Assembly: GCF_003287895.1 (NCBI RefSeq)
Contig: NZ_CP030280.1
Span: 536,001 to 600,000 of the forward strand
Source: Blautia argi
Lineage (GTDB): Bacteria > Bacillota > Clostridia > Lachnospirales > Lachnospiraceae
Length of the DNA: 64,000 bases
Direction of reading: 5' to 3'
The notes under the pieces are model-generated. The model ran no database searches and had not been told where the DNA came from. It saw only the letters and a program-made list of their open reading frames with translations. Below, in pieces: positions 10,094 through 17,973 of this stretch (within the stretch, counting starts at the first letter, position 1; each line of letters opens with the position of its first letter). The position numbers were made by a program, and so were the translations under genes.

Positions 10094-10255
10094 TGCGGGG
10101 GTGTAGCAAGTGCTTATAAGGGTGTGGAAATTATAGAAGGACACTTAATGCCAGACTATATTCATATGCTGGTAAGTATACCGCCAAAATATAGTGTTTC
10201 TCAGTTTAAGGGATATCTGAAAGGGAAAAACACGATATCATGGTGGACAAACTAA
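10094..10255 (+). mobile_element. IS200/IS605 TnpA transposase remnant
   Basis: A short open stretch translates as GVEIIEGHLMPDYIHMLVSI followed by PPKYSVSQFKGYLKGK, the core of a Y1 HUH single-strand transposase. About 50 of the usual 130-150 residues remain. The first His of the HUH pair is replaced (PDYIHML instead of PDHVHML), and the tail runs off frame to a stop at 10253-10255, so it is inactive. The C-rich/G-rich stretch at 10081-10104 may be the remains of an end hairpin. Confidence 0.7.
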
Positions 10256-10270
10256 GTGTAAAAGAATATG

Positions 10271-10324
10271 AGGGGGCTGTGGCGCTAATTACTTAGTGCG
10301 ACAGCCCCCTCTACGATTTTTTAT
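10271..10324. terminator. Strong hairpin terminator between IS remnant and DUF1638 gene
   Basis: An 18-bp stem (10271-10288 with 10293-10310, one mismatch and one G-U pair) with a 4-base loop is followed by a T-rich tract to 10324. It may stop transcripts from either side: the sulfatase operon on the plus strand and the DUF1638 gene on the minus strand. Confidence 0.75.
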
Positions 10325-10350
10325 TATAGTTTATAATTAAAAATTGGATG

Positions 10351-10797
10351 TTATTCAAAAAAATCTGCATGTCGGATCCTATGACCGGGTTCGGCGACTA
10401 AAAATTGTTTATCCCATCTTCCTGTCAACAGTTTTTCCAATATTCGATTACTACCGGAAACATAATCTAAAGATGTTCCGGTTTCTTTTCTGTTTGAAAT
10501 GTATTGGTCATCCGTTTGCAGTAGCATGGATATACAGTCGTCTACTCGTGGAATTACAATTCGAAAAGGAAATGTTACATTATCCCATGTGCCGCCGCAG
10601 AATCCCATAGCAACAAGTACAGTATCGATATTAGTCGGAAGCTTTGAAAGGGTATTTTGTATTTCTCTTTTCATTTTTGCAGGTTCTATATGGAAACTGC
10701 GATCAATTAAAATGATATCGTAATTTACATTTTGTGTTTCCATTGCGGTTTTAATGTATTCTTTTAGTGAACTGCATGCTAAAACAATAGTACTCAA
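10351..10797 (-). pseudogene. DUF1638-family protein, apparently internally deleted
   Basis: The N-terminal part (VLACSSLKEYI, VAMGFCGGTWDN, VIPRVDDCISMLLQTDDQYI) matches DUF1638, a family often found near corrinoid-dependent methyltransferases. After about residue 107 (RKETGTS) it jumps directly to what looks like the family C-terminus (SNRILEKLLTGRWDKQFLVA). The total is 148 residues against a usual length of about 200-220, so an internal loss of some 60-70 residues is inferred from memory of the family, without an alignment. It is divergent from the TetR gene at 10926, with two palindromes between them, so it is probably controlled by that regulator. Its function is unknown. Confidence 0.6.
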
Positions 10798-10847
10798 ATT
10801 AAATGCTTCCCTTCTCGAATCGTTTTGAAATTAAAGATTGATTTTAT

Positions 10848-10886
10848 AAACCAAGTGGTTTATTATTATAATAGACCATTTGGTTT
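10848..10886. promoter_or_regulatory. Paired palindromic operators of the TetR regulator
   Basis: Two 14-bp palindromes of the same design lie between the divergent genes: AAACCA-AG-TGGTTT (10848-10861, perfect arms) and AGACCA-TT-TGGTTT (10873-10886, one arm mismatch). Their centres are 25 bp apart. This is the pattern expected for a TetR-family repressor that controls itself and the divergent DUF1638 gene. Confidence 0.7.
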
Positions 10887-10925
10887 GAAAAATCAATATG
10901 TGATTATTACAAAAGAGGTATTAGG

Positions 10926-11498
10926 ATGCCGTTAATTGTAGATAAAGAAAAAATAAAGATAGAAATTCTGGATGCATATAACCGGTTGTCAGACACAAGA
11001 CCTATAACGGATATTTCTCTGCGGGAAATTTCCAGGGAAGCCAGTATGAGTCATTCAAAAGTTTTACGTTATTTTGGGGATAAAAACAGTCTTAATATAG
11101 CAGCAGTTCATAGAGCAGGACAAATGTTGTGTTCTCAGATCATAGATTGGTTTGAGGCAAGAGATATAAAAGAATTTTCTGATATGAAAGCATATATGAA
11201 TGCGTTTTTTCATTCTGTTTCAGAGAGTAGAAATATGCTGATTACACCAAAGAAAATTATTATGACTACAGCATTAGCTTCCTATAGTAAGGAACTTCAA
11301 AATGCTGTAAGGGAGGAGCTCCATCACATATATGTGACTTTGCAAGAACAGTTTGCAGCAAATTATGAAAAAAAACTTTCAGAGGAAGAAATCCATATTA
11401 TATTTTTTATATATTTTGGAATCTATTATGTGGGATTTATTGATCCGAAAATGACAGAGATAGATATTACAAAAGGAATATCACAATTATTTCTATAA
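10926..11498 (+). CDS. TetR/AcrR-family transcriptional regulator
   Basis: 190-residue TetR-type protein. The N-terminal helix-turn-helix reads ISLREISREASMSHSKVLRY followed by FGDKNSLNIAAV; the C-terminal ligand domain has no recognisable subgroup. The start is ATG 10926, with AGAGG just upstream. It is transcribed away from the DUF1638 gene over a 128-bp gap holding two matching palindromes, and 18 bases ahead of the flavodoxin gene. It likely controls a small redox/corrinoid-related set (DUF1638, flavodoxin, DUF3786). The effector is unknown. Confidence 0.88.
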   Translation: MPLIVDKEKIKIEILDAYNRLSDTRPITDISLREISREASMSHSKVLRYFGDKNSLNIAAVHRAGQMLCSQIIDWFEARDIKEFSDMKAYMNAFFHSVSESRNMLITPKKIIMTTALASYSKELQNAVREELHHIYVTLQEQFAANYEKKLSEEEIHIIFFIYFGIYYVGFIDPKMTEIDITKGISQLFL

Positions 11499-11516
11499 TA
11501 TAAGGAGGACAGAGGA

Positions 11517-12016
11517 ATGAAGATATCAATTATTTATGTAAGTCAGGGTGGAAATACAGAAGTTGCTGCAGAATATATTGAAGAAGGAATTTTAAAAAGA
11601 TTTCCATTTGCACAGGTAAACTTAATGTCTATTCGAGATGATGAAGTGGATTATGAATTTCTTCAGCAAAGTGAAGCGGTGATTTTCGGAACACCGGTAT
11701 ATTGTGCTGGAATGAGCTGGGAATTGAAGAAATGGTTTGATTCCAATGTAAGATTCGATTTAAGTGGGAAATTAGGTGCGGTATTTGTAACAGCACAGTC
11801 TCCAATAGGAGGCGTTGATACGGCTATTATGGATGTTGTCAGAATATGATGCTAAAGAGGATGTTAGTTTTTTCCGGAGCTGGCAAAAACACGACAAATA
11901 AGTTCCAGTTGGGAGCAGTTGGAATCGTCGAAACAATGAACAAAGATGCAGAGCAGTTTCAAGTGTTTGGAGAAAACATTGCAGAAAAAGTAATCTCATT
12001 GATAGCAAAGCAATAG
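11517..12016 (+). pseudogene. Flavodoxin-family protein, one frameshift
   Basis: FMN-binding redox carrier of the flavodoxin/WrbA type. The N-terminal FMN phosphate loop is SQGGNTEVAA, followed by FGTPVYCAGM and the FVTAQSP strand. The frame stops at 11847-11849 after MDVVRI. A one-base shift near 11835-11842 continues as NMMLKRMLVF and NKFQLGAVG to a stop at 12014-12016, giving about 165 residues, a normal length. It sits in a probable operon between the TetR gene (18-base gap) and the DUF3786 gene (11-base gap). The lesion may be a sequence error. Confidence 0.75.
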
Positions 12017-12027
12017 GTGATTGAACA

Positions 12028-12657
12028 ATGGCATTATCAAATTATGAAATTATGCGTAATCAGATGCGGAGTGAATTTATAAAGTATGACCAGACAATGA
12101 TGATTCAGAAATATTCACTGAAGAATGATTCGGAATATTTATATTTGGATTTTGTATTAAGGCATTATAGGATTAATCGAAAAAATGGAATAGCAGAGTG
12201 GTCAGATGATTGTTTCAGAAATTACGTAGAAGCAGATTATAATGAATCTATGACAATATATGATGTCCTTTGTTATGGGAAAAACACGTCTGGTTTGTCG
12301 GGAAAGTACTGTTCTTTAAATATGCTGAAAGGGACGGTGAAATCGTCAACTCCGGGAAATAATATGTTTCAGAGAGCAGCAGATTATTTTAATGGTAAGG
12401 TAAAAGAATTGGAGGCTGTTTGTGAACTTATGGGAGAGAGGGTAGATTTAAAAGGAGATGTTGCTATAAAATTATATCCCTTTTCATTTTTGCCAGTTAT
12501 TCTCCAATATTGGGAGGCTGATGATGAATTTCCTGCTAATCTAAAGTTTATGTTTGATGAAAATATATTGAAGTATATGCATTATGAAACAATTTTTCTT
12601 TATGACAGGACATCTTATAAGGAGAATACAAGATATTGTAAGGGCTTGTTATGGTGA
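12028..12657 (+). CDS. DUF3786 domain-containing protein
   Basis: 209-residue soluble protein of unknown function. The C-terminal half resembles DUF3786 (GDVAIKLYPFSFLPVILQYW, then EADDEFPANLKFMFDENI). That family is common in anaerobes and often lies near corrinoid or methyl-transfer genes, consistent with the DUF1638 gene of the same cluster. The usual trailing helix is short here (RYCKGLLW). It is last in the TetR/flavodoxin/DUF3786 run. The 228 bases after it are AT-rich and hold nothing recognisable until the next promoter. Confidence 0.7.
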   Translation: MALSNYEIMRNQMRSEFIKYDQTMMIQKYSLKNDSEYLYLDFVLRHYRINRKNGIAEWSDDCFRNYVEADYNESMTIYDVLCYGKNTSGLSGKYCSLNMLKGTVKSSTPGNNMFQRAADYFNGKVKELEAVCELMGERVDLKGDVAIKLYPFSFLPVILQYWEADDEFPANLKFMFDENILKYMHYETIFLYDRTSYKENTRYCKGLLW

Positions 12658-12812
12658 GAAGTAATGAAAGTCATGCGTTTTTAACATGTTTGCAACATTA
12701 CATTTGAAAAATCAAGTACAGCCAAAAGTTTTCAGTTATCCAAAGATTCGTGAAGTTTTTTTCTTTATAGGAAAATTTATTTTCGATAAGATAATTCTTT
12801 GTTCTAAAGTAC

Positions 12813-12853
12813 TTGACTTTTTTGACCATATCCCCTATACTGAACATAGTTCA
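12813..12853 (+). promoter_or_regulatory. Promoter with palindromic operator for second TetR gene
   Basis: TTGACT (12813-12818), a 17-base spacer and TATACT (12836-12841) make a near-consensus promoter. A perfect palindrome TGAAC-ATA-GTTCA (12841-12853) lies directly on the expected transcription start, a natural place for self-repression by the TetR protein encoded just downstream. Confidence 0.75.
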
Positions 12854-12885
12854 TTTTGAGGCGCATTTCACAGGGAGGTGATTTC

Positions 12886-13443
12886 TTGAATACTGTTGTG
12901 ACTTCCAGAGAAGCGATTTTGGCTGTAAGCCGCAAGCTGATACAGACGCAGGGCTGGGGAGCGGTAAACATACGGGCAGTTGCCAGGGACTGTAATATTT
13001 CCATCGGTTCTGTTTATAATTATTTTTCTTCCAAAACTGATTTGATCTCTGCGGTTGTGGAAAGTGTCTGGTGTGACATCTTTCATTTTCCAGGAGGGCA
13101 GGGACAATTTGAGAACTTTACAGATTGTATACAGTGGGTTTTCGAAAGCATGAAAAGAGGAGATGAAAAATATCCTGGTTTTTTTAATTTGCACTCCATG
13201 AGCTTTATGGGAGAAGAGAAGACTCAGGGGCAGCAGCTTATGGCGCAGTCCTGGAAGCATATTCAGGAAGGGCTTTTTATGGTACTGAAACAAGATCAAA
13301 AGGTTCGTTCCGGAGTTTTTGATGAAAGTTTTACCAGAGAAAAGTTTGTAGAATTGATTTTTTCCCTGATTATTGCAGCTCTTCTGCAGCAAAATTATGA
13401 TTGCAGCGGGATTTTAGGAATGGTCTGCAGAGTGCTTTACTAA
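12886..13443 (+). CDS. TetR/AcrR-family transcriptional regulator
   Basis: About 185 residues. The helix-turn-helix is VNIRAVARDCNISIGSVYNY followed by FSSKTDLISAVV. The TTG at 12886 is chosen as start because GGGAGGTG lies 5-6 bases before it; the upstream in-frame codons lack a ribosome site. The promoter carries a palindrome at the transcription start. The gene leads a set of a possible 41-residue peptide and two membrane proteins, which it probably represses. Ligand unknown. Confidence 0.85.
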   Translation: MNTVVTSREAILAVSRKLIQTQGWGAVNIRAVARDCNISIGSVYNYFSSKTDLISAVVESVWCDIFHFPGGQGQFENFTDCIQWVFESMKRGDEKYPGFFNLHSMSFMGEEKTQGQQLMAQSWKHIQEGLFMVLKQDQKVRSGVFDESFTREKFVELIFSLIIAALLQQNYDCSGILGMVCRVLY

Positions 13444-13452
13444 TAAGGAGTT

Positions 13453-13578
13453 ATGGAAAGAGCTGCTGCGAAACGGGATTATGTTGCAGAGCAGCTCGCT
13501 GCAGATAGAGGATTTTATAAAGCAGAAATTTTTTTACACAAATATGAACGATGTTCAGAAAGGAGGTTGAAAGAATGA
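13453..13578 (+). CDS. Possible 41-residue peptide, translationally coupled
   Basis: An open frame MERAAAKRDYVAEQLAADRG and onwards to LKE, charged and without a membrane helix. AAGGAG lies only 2 bases before its ATG, closer than ideal. Its TGA overlaps the ATG of the next gene (ATGA, 13575-13578), which suggests translational coupling. It could be a leader peptide or chance. No family recognised. Confidence 0.35.
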   Translation: MERAAAKRDYVAEQLAADRGFYKAEIFLHKYERCSERRLKE

Positions 13579-14015
13579 AGGTACAGAGAAAAACACTTTT
13601 ACTCATAGCAAGTCTGGTTTGGTGTGTGGCAGGATTTAATATTTTACGCATAGGACTTCTGGCATATGCGCCGTATATTTCCGTGTTTCATATTTTTTTA
13701 TCCGCTCTTGTATTTTTGGTGTTCCAGACATTTATTTTTGGTCGTCTGGTGAAAAAACATACAGAGAGAATCCGGGGTTATAGAGAAGAATATCATTTTT
13801 TTCTGAAATTTTTTGATGTGAAATCCTTTGTGATTATGGCAGTGATGATGACCGGAGGAATCTATTTGCGGGTTTCCGGGCTGGGACCGGAAGTATTCAT
13901 TGCTGTATTTTATACCGGGTTGGGAGCTGCACTGTTATTAGCAGGAATCCTTTTTGGGAAAAGTTATTATAAAACCGTTCGCACGAGAAATATAGATATG
14001 GAAACTGCAAAATAA
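13575..14015 (+). CDS. Small multi-pass membrane protein, unknown function
   Basis: 146 residues from ATG 13575, preceded by AGGAGG. Four hydrophobic segments are visible, near residues 7-30, 34-55, 80-100 and 108-128 (for example LLLIASLVWCVAGFNILRIG). A basic loop follows the second helix (GRLVKKHTERIRGYREEYHF). No motif gives a function. It lies between the TetR gene and a second membrane protein, 32 bases ahead of the latter, so the two are probably co-regulated. Confidence 0.75.
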   Translation: MKVQRKTLLLIASLVWCVAGFNILRIGLLAYAPYISVFHIFLSALVFLVFQTFIFGRLVKKHTERIRGYREEYHFFLKFFDVKSFVIMAVMMTGGIYLRVSGLGPEVFIAVFYTGLGAALLLAGILFGKSYYKTVRTRNIDMETAK

Positions 14016-14047
14016 AAGCAGGAAATAAAGAAAGAGAGGATATTTTT

Positions 14048-14719
14048 ATGCAGGCAATTGCAGAAACACTTTTTGATGCAGTCTATTTGATATCTGTGAT
14101 TACAATTGGAATTCTAATGATTGCAAAAAGTAAAGGAAACAGAGAATTTCGATTATTTGGAATCATGGCAGTGGTGCTGGGTGCAGGAGATGCGTTTCAT
14201 CTGATTCCCAGAGCCTTTGCCCTTTGTACAACAGGACTGGAAAATTTTACAGAAGCATTAGGTATGGGAAAATTTATCACTTCAATCACTATGACAATTT
14301 TCTATATTCTTCTGTACTATGTGTGGCGGATTCGTTATAAAATCAAAGGGAAAAATGGAGTGACAGCAACGGTTTATGTTTTGGCAGCGTTACGAATCTT
14401 ATTGTGTCTGTTCCCGCAAAATCAATGGCTGAGTGCAGATGCGCCTCTTTCCTGGGGAATTTACCGAAACATTCCGTTTGCCCTGTTGGGACTCTTGATT
14501 ATTCTTCTGTTTTACAAAAGTGCAAAAGAACATAAGGATAAAGAATTTCAGTATATGTGGCTGACTATTGTACTGAGCTTTGGATTTTATATTCCGGTGG
14601 TGCTTTGGGCAGATACCATTCCCATGATTGGAATGCTGATGATTCCAAAGACCTGTGCTTATGTATGGACAGTTCTGATTGGATTTCAGGCAATGAGAAA
14701 TGCGAATAAAAAGAAATAG
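14048..14719 (+). CDS. Seven-helix membrane protein, unknown function
   Basis: 223 residues with about seven predicted membrane helices and short loops. Notable conserved-looking segments are GAGDAFHLIPR in helix 2 and MLMIPKTCAYVWTVLIGFQ near the end. It resembles a group of uncharacterised Clostridia membrane proteins, but I cannot name a family. The ribosome site GAGAGG is about 8 bases before ATG 14048. It is last in the TetR/membrane-protein module and is followed by a terminator. A transporter or membrane sensor are both possible. Confidence 0.75.
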   Translation: MQAIAETLFDAVYLISVITIGILMIAKSKGNREFRLFGIMAVVLGAGDAFHLIPRAFALCTTGLENFTEALGMGKFITSITMTIFYILLYYVWRIRYKIKGKNGVTATVYVLAALRILLCLFPQNQWLSADAPLSWGIYRNIPFALLGLLIILLFYKSAKEHKDKEFQYMWLTIVLSFGFYIPVVLWADTIPMIGMLMIPKTCAYVWTVLIGFQAMRNANKKK

Positions 14720-14726
14720 AAAAGAG

Positions 14727-14795
14727 AGTTGCTGTACGAAACCGTAATCTGAAGTATTTATAGTGCGGATTTCTTACAGCAGCCCTTTTCTGTTT
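14727..14795. terminator. Bidirectional terminator between convergent genes
   Basis: A long imperfect stem (GTTGCTGTACGAAACCG against CGGATTTCTTACAGCAGC) is followed by a T-rich tail on the plus strand. On the minus strand it is followed by a T-rich stretch at 14710-14727. It serves the membrane-protein module and probably the convergent DUF4179 gene. Confidence 0.6.
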
Positions 14796-14813
14796 TATGA
14801 TTTTGTCAGATGT

Positions 14814-15833
14814 TTATTTTGTCATAACTGTAAAACTCTCTCCAACAGGCTGGAAGTCCGAGCTCATTTGTCCACTTTCTTCCGGCATCTTGGCAATATA
14901 CGGAGTCAGCGTCAGAGATTCTGCCTCATCACGGATATATCCGTTTTTCAGTGTGTCCACTTCCATGCAGCCAATGTGGTCATTGACAGTACGAAGGGAA
15001 AATTCCACCGGATTTCCCAGATTATCTGTTCCTTTCAGAACAATATCGTAATCCATGCGCTCCGTAGTAAATTTGAAATAAATTTTCTGTCCCATAGCAT
15101 TCGAGGAATATTTATAAAATTTGAGTGTTGTCTGGTCAGGCAGAGAAACTTCTGTGTCCAGAGAAGCAGTAAACGTATCTTCAAGGAGTTCTTTTCCGGT
15201 GGCGGCAAAGGAAAAGCTGCCTATGGCTTTGCCGTCCACAGAGTATCGCAGTTCCATATCCAGGCTTTCTGTAGAATCCACAGGTTCCAGAGCAATGCGC
15301 CGGGAAGAGATCAGGTTATAGTCATCAGCCTGTTCCATACCGCCGCTTGCTCCCCAGGAGGCCATTTTTCCGTTAATGAATACATTTACATCACAGGTCG
15401 CAGCTCCGTTTCCGGCAAAGTTTTCTATTTTTTCTGGCACGGTCAGGGTGTCAGAAATGTAAAGGAGATTTTCGTCCAGCACCACGTCATTTAGCGTTAC
15501 GGTAAATCCGTCCTTGCTGATGGTACCTCCCACAACGGTGCGGTAAGGAGATAAATCCTTCTGGATACCCAGAAGCTGGGACAGATTGTAGGTGACGGAT
15601 TTCATACCCGCATAGACAAGTGTCTGTGTGGGCGGAAAGAACAGAGTGGTTCCCATGATACATACGGCAACGGCTGCGGCGGCAACATATTTTACAGGGC
15701 TGCGGCGCCTGGTATGGCGGACAGAAAACTGTTTTTTCCATTTTTTCAGTTCCAGTTCCGAAACCTGGGAAGATTCGTAGGAATCTGCCTGGTTATCCAT
15801 TTCATTTAAAAGAGTATAAATCTGTTCCTTCAT
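14814..15833 (-). CDS. DUF4179 protein, putative anti-sigma factor
   Basis: 339 residues. The short cytoplasmic N-terminus (MKEQIYTLLNEMDNQADSYE) is followed by one membrane helix (AAAAVAVCIMGTTLFF, about 51-66). A large extracellular beta-rich region typical of DUF4179 comes next (TVVGGTISKDGFTVTLNDVV). The start overlaps the sigma-factor stop by 4 bases (ATGA). In this family the protein is usually a membrane partner that holds the adjacent ECF sigma factor until a surface signal arrives. The signal is unknown. Confidence 0.82.
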   Translation of the reverse strand: MKEQIYTLLNEMDNQADSYESSQVSELELKKWKKQFSVRHTRRRSPVKYVAAAAVAVCIMGTTLFFPPTQTLVYAGMKSVTYNLSQLLGIQKDLSPYRTVVGGTISKDGFTVTLNDVVLDENLLYISDTLTVPEKIENFAGNGAATCDVNVFINGKMASWGASGGMEQADDYNLISSRRIALEPVDSTESLDMELRYSVDGKAIGSFSFAATGKELLEDTFTASLDTEVSLPDQTTLKFYKYSSNAMGQKIYFKFTTERMDYDIVLKGTDNLGNPVEFSLRTVNDHIGCMEVDTLKNGYIRDEAESLTLTPYIAKMPEESGQMSSDFQPVGESFTVMTK

Positions 15834-16411
15834 AAGCGTTCGCTCCTTTCTCTCATTTGTGTAAATTGATTGCGGATACGTTTTTTTCCTCTGGAGAGCC
15901 GATTATAAATTACAGGCTTTGTAAGGCCGGTGGAACGGCTGACTTCCTCCATGTTTTCTTCATCAATATAGAGTTTCAGGAAAAGCTCCCGGTCTTTTGG
16001 CTTCAGGCAGGAAAGCATTTGCTGGGTTTCTTCTGAAAATTCCTGTTCTATAGCATGGAACTCCGCTGAACATACGGTCTGTGTAGCAGACTGTCCCTGC
16101 TCTTCCATGGCTTCCCAGCTTGTTTCCAGCATATGAACCGCATGTTTCCGCTTGCAGTCCAGAGCTTTTAGTCTGGCAACTCCTGCAATCCAGTTGGCAA
16201 AAGAGTTTTTTTCCGGCTGATAGGATTCAATGTGATTCCACACAGCGAAAAATACATCATTTTGACATTCTTCTTCCAGATGGGGAAGGTTTCCCAGATA
16301 TTTATGTATCACAGCTTTCACCAGACCGCCGTAATGTATCATGCAATATTCCAGAGCTTTCTCCTTTTTTCGGCAGAGCAGAGGAATAAAATTATCTTCT
16401 GTTACTTTCAT
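15830..16411 (-). CDS. ECF-type RNA polymerase sigma factor
   Basis: 193 residues. Region 2 is around LEEECQNDVFFAVWNHIESY and region 4 is LKPKDRELFLKLYIDEEN through VIYNRLSRGKKRIRNQF, with the usual helix-turn-helix. Ribosome site GAGGA lies upstream of the ATG. It is translationally coupled to the DUF4179 gene, a standard sigma/anti-sigma pair. The upstream 84 bp hold a TATAGTATAAG stretch on the minus strand that may be the promoter. Confidence 0.88.
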   Translation of the reverse strand: MKVTEDNFIPLLCRKKEKALEYCMIHYGGLVKAVIHKYLGNLPHLEEECQNDVFFAVWNHIESYQPEKNSFANWIAGVARLKALDCKRKHAVHMLETSWEAMEEQGQSATQTVCSAEFHAIEQEFSEETQQMLSCLKPKDRELFLKLYIDEENMEEVSRSTGLTKPVIYNRLSRGKKRIRNQFTQMRERSERL

Positions 16412-16495
16412 AGCGTCCTCATTCCCTTCTGTATTTTATCTTATACTATATATTCGTTTCCCGGCATGGGTTTTCTATCACTTTCCGAAAAAATT

Positions 16496-17260
16496 TTATT
16501 TATCGTCAGGAATCTGCCGTCCCTCGTGGTTCATATGGTAGTTATCCCGGTAGATAAGCTGAGAAACAGGAACAAATTCATATCCTTTTTCCTGTAGAGT
16601 GGTAATTACCTTTTCTAAAGCGTCTTTGGTATATTTGGCGCCGTTATGACAGAGAATAATACTGCCGTTTCCCAGATTTTTGTTTTCTGTCACACGTTTT
16701 ACAATGTCATCTGCCCCATAGTCTTTCCAGTCCAGAGAGTCAATGTTCCACTGAATGGGATAATAGTTGTTTTTACGGGCATTTTTCACCACTTCATTGT
16801 CATAATCTCCATAGGGCGGACGAAAGAGGAACATATCATAGCCGGTAAGCTCCTTGACTTTGTTATGTACGGTCATCAGTTCCCGGGTTTTCTCTTCGTC
16901 GCTTAGCTTTGTCATGTATTTATGATTTTGACTGTGATTTCCAAGGTCATGTCCTGCCTCAAAAATCCGTTTTACGTCTTCAGGATAGCTTTCCACCCAG
17001 CCTCCGGTCATAAAGAAGGTGGCTTTTACGTTATGTTTGGCAAGAATATCCAGAATGGTCTGTGTGTCCTCATTGCCCCAGGCAGCGTCAAAACTGATGG
17101 AAATCTGCGGCTTTTGTGTTTCTACACAGTAAATAGGAAGTTCTCTGCCTCCTGCTGTGCTGCTTACGGATACAATATCCGGCAGAATCGAGGCGGCGCA
17201 CAAAAAGAGAAGCCCTGCAAAGGACATAAGAATAAGAGTGTTCAGAAGTTTTTTTGGCAA
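16496..17260 (-). CDS. Polysaccharide deacetylase, PdaB-like
   Basis: 254-residue NodB-domain enzyme with an N-terminal membrane/signal helix (LILMSFAGLLFLCAASIL), so it acts outside the membrane on cell-wall glycan. Motif 1 is SFDAAWGNEDT (catalytic Asp, then the DAAW pattern of the sporulation protein PdaB rather than the usual DDG). Motif 2 is GNHSQNH (metal His pair) and motif 3 is RPPYGDYD. The last motif, ILCHNG, differs slightly from the usual LHD/LHN. It starts at TTG 17258-17260, 6-7 bases after AAGGAGA. It suggests a spore-former ancestry. Confidence 0.85.
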   Translation of the reverse strand: MPKKLLNTLILMSFAGLLFLCAASILPDIVSVSSTAGGRELPIYCVETQKPQISISFDAAWGNEDTQTILDILAKHNVKATFFMTGGWVESYPEDVKRIFEAGHDLGNHSQNHKYMTKLSDEEKTRELMTVHNKVKELTGYDMFLFRPPYGDYDNEVVKNARKNNYYPIQWNIDSLDWKDYGADDIVKRVTENKNLGNGSIILCHNGAKYTKDALEKVITTLQEKGYEFVPVSQLIYRDNYHMNHEGRQIPDDK

Positions 17261-17306
17261 AAGGAAATCTCCTTTCAGAGAGATTGGTTATCTACAGTTT
17301 ATGGAA

Positions 17307-17384
17307 GAAAAAAGAAAAAAAGAACGGGAGGCTGCCACATTTGGCACAGAAATCCTTCTGTCTGTTCTTTTCTGTGGTAGCCCC
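17307..17384 (-). terminator. Terminator for the DUF3783 gene
   Basis: GC-rich arms at 17326-17339 and 17373-17384 pair around a 33-base loop. On the minus strand they are followed by a T-rich run (the A-rich stretch 17307-17323 on plus). It starts about 28 bases after the DUF3783 stop. Confidence 0.55.
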
Positions 17385-17411
17385 GATACAGCGAAGAAAG
17401 AAAGTGGAAGC

Positions 17412-17819
17412 TTATCTTTCGCTGTTGGATTCTTCTGCATGGAATTTCTGGTGTTCTTCCATTAATTCCAGGAAAAGCTGAGAAAAGGTCCAGAAGCTGT
17501 TCTGGGGTGTGAGAATGGCTTTCAAAGCTACCTGAGGAAGTACTTCATTTTTCATGGCAGTAAGGAGCATGTCCAGATTTTTTTCCGAAAAGTAGCATAA
17601 AACCATAACCTCCTGAGAGATTGCAGGAGGGATTTCCAGCGGAGAAACCTTTCTGGTGGGAAAGCCCTTGACTTTTGCAAGATATCCTACGGTCTGCGGA
17701 AACTGAATCGGCAGAACGGGAATCAGAGAAAAGCCCATGCGGCTTACCCCTTTTTCCAGAAGTTTGCGTTTTTCTTCCTGTCCGTGGTCATAATAAAGTA
17801 TAGTTGGTTTGCGGTTCAT
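17412..17819 (-). CDS. DUF3783 domain-containing protein
   Basis: About 135 residues from ATG 17819, which has AGGGGG at a good distance; an ATG 21 bases upstream is in frame but less well placed. The C-terminal half fits DUF3783 (VLCYFSEKNLDMLLTAMKNE, ALKAILTPQNSFWTFSQLFL), a small family in anaerobes with no known role. It is soluble and divergent from the STAND regulator, with 154 bp between the two starts. Confidence 0.7.
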   Translation of the reverse strand: MNRKPTILYYDHGQEEKRKLLEKGVSRMGFSLIPVLPIQFPQTVGYLAKVKGFPTRKVSPLEIPPAISQEVMVLCYFSEKNLDMLLTAMKNEVLPQVALKAILTPQNSFWTFSQLFLELMEEHQKFHAEESNSER

Positions 17820-17914
17820 GTGATGTCCCCCTAGATACATAATGATACTTTCATCATATACTGGAAGTCGAGATTTTTCAACGGGTTTTCAAAGAAAGTG
17901 CAGCGCCCCCTTAG

Positions 17915-17943
17915 TTGACATTAGACAGGGAGATTAGTATACT
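17915..17943 (+). promoter_or_regulatory. Promoter for the STAND regulator
   Basis: TTGACA (17915-17920), exactly 17 bases, then TATACT (17938-17943): a near-consensus vegetative promoter 30 bases before the TTG start. Confidence 0.75.
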
Positions 17944-17973
17944 TAGGGGTATATAGAATGTGAGGGATAGAAT

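Noticed and set aside
10344..10610. Plus-strand open frame opposite the DUF1638 gene
   Set aside because: The minus-strand frame has clear family motifs and fits the divergent operator layout; the plus frame has neither.
12690..12860. Open frame of about 56 codons after the DUF3786 gene (ATG near 12688)
   Set aside because: It runs through a near-consensus promoter, has no ribosome site and has low-complexity Phe/Lys content.
14763..15494. 243-codon plus-strand open frame opposite DUF4179
   Set aside because: It begins inside a terminator and is antisense to a well-supported gene coupled to a sigma factor.
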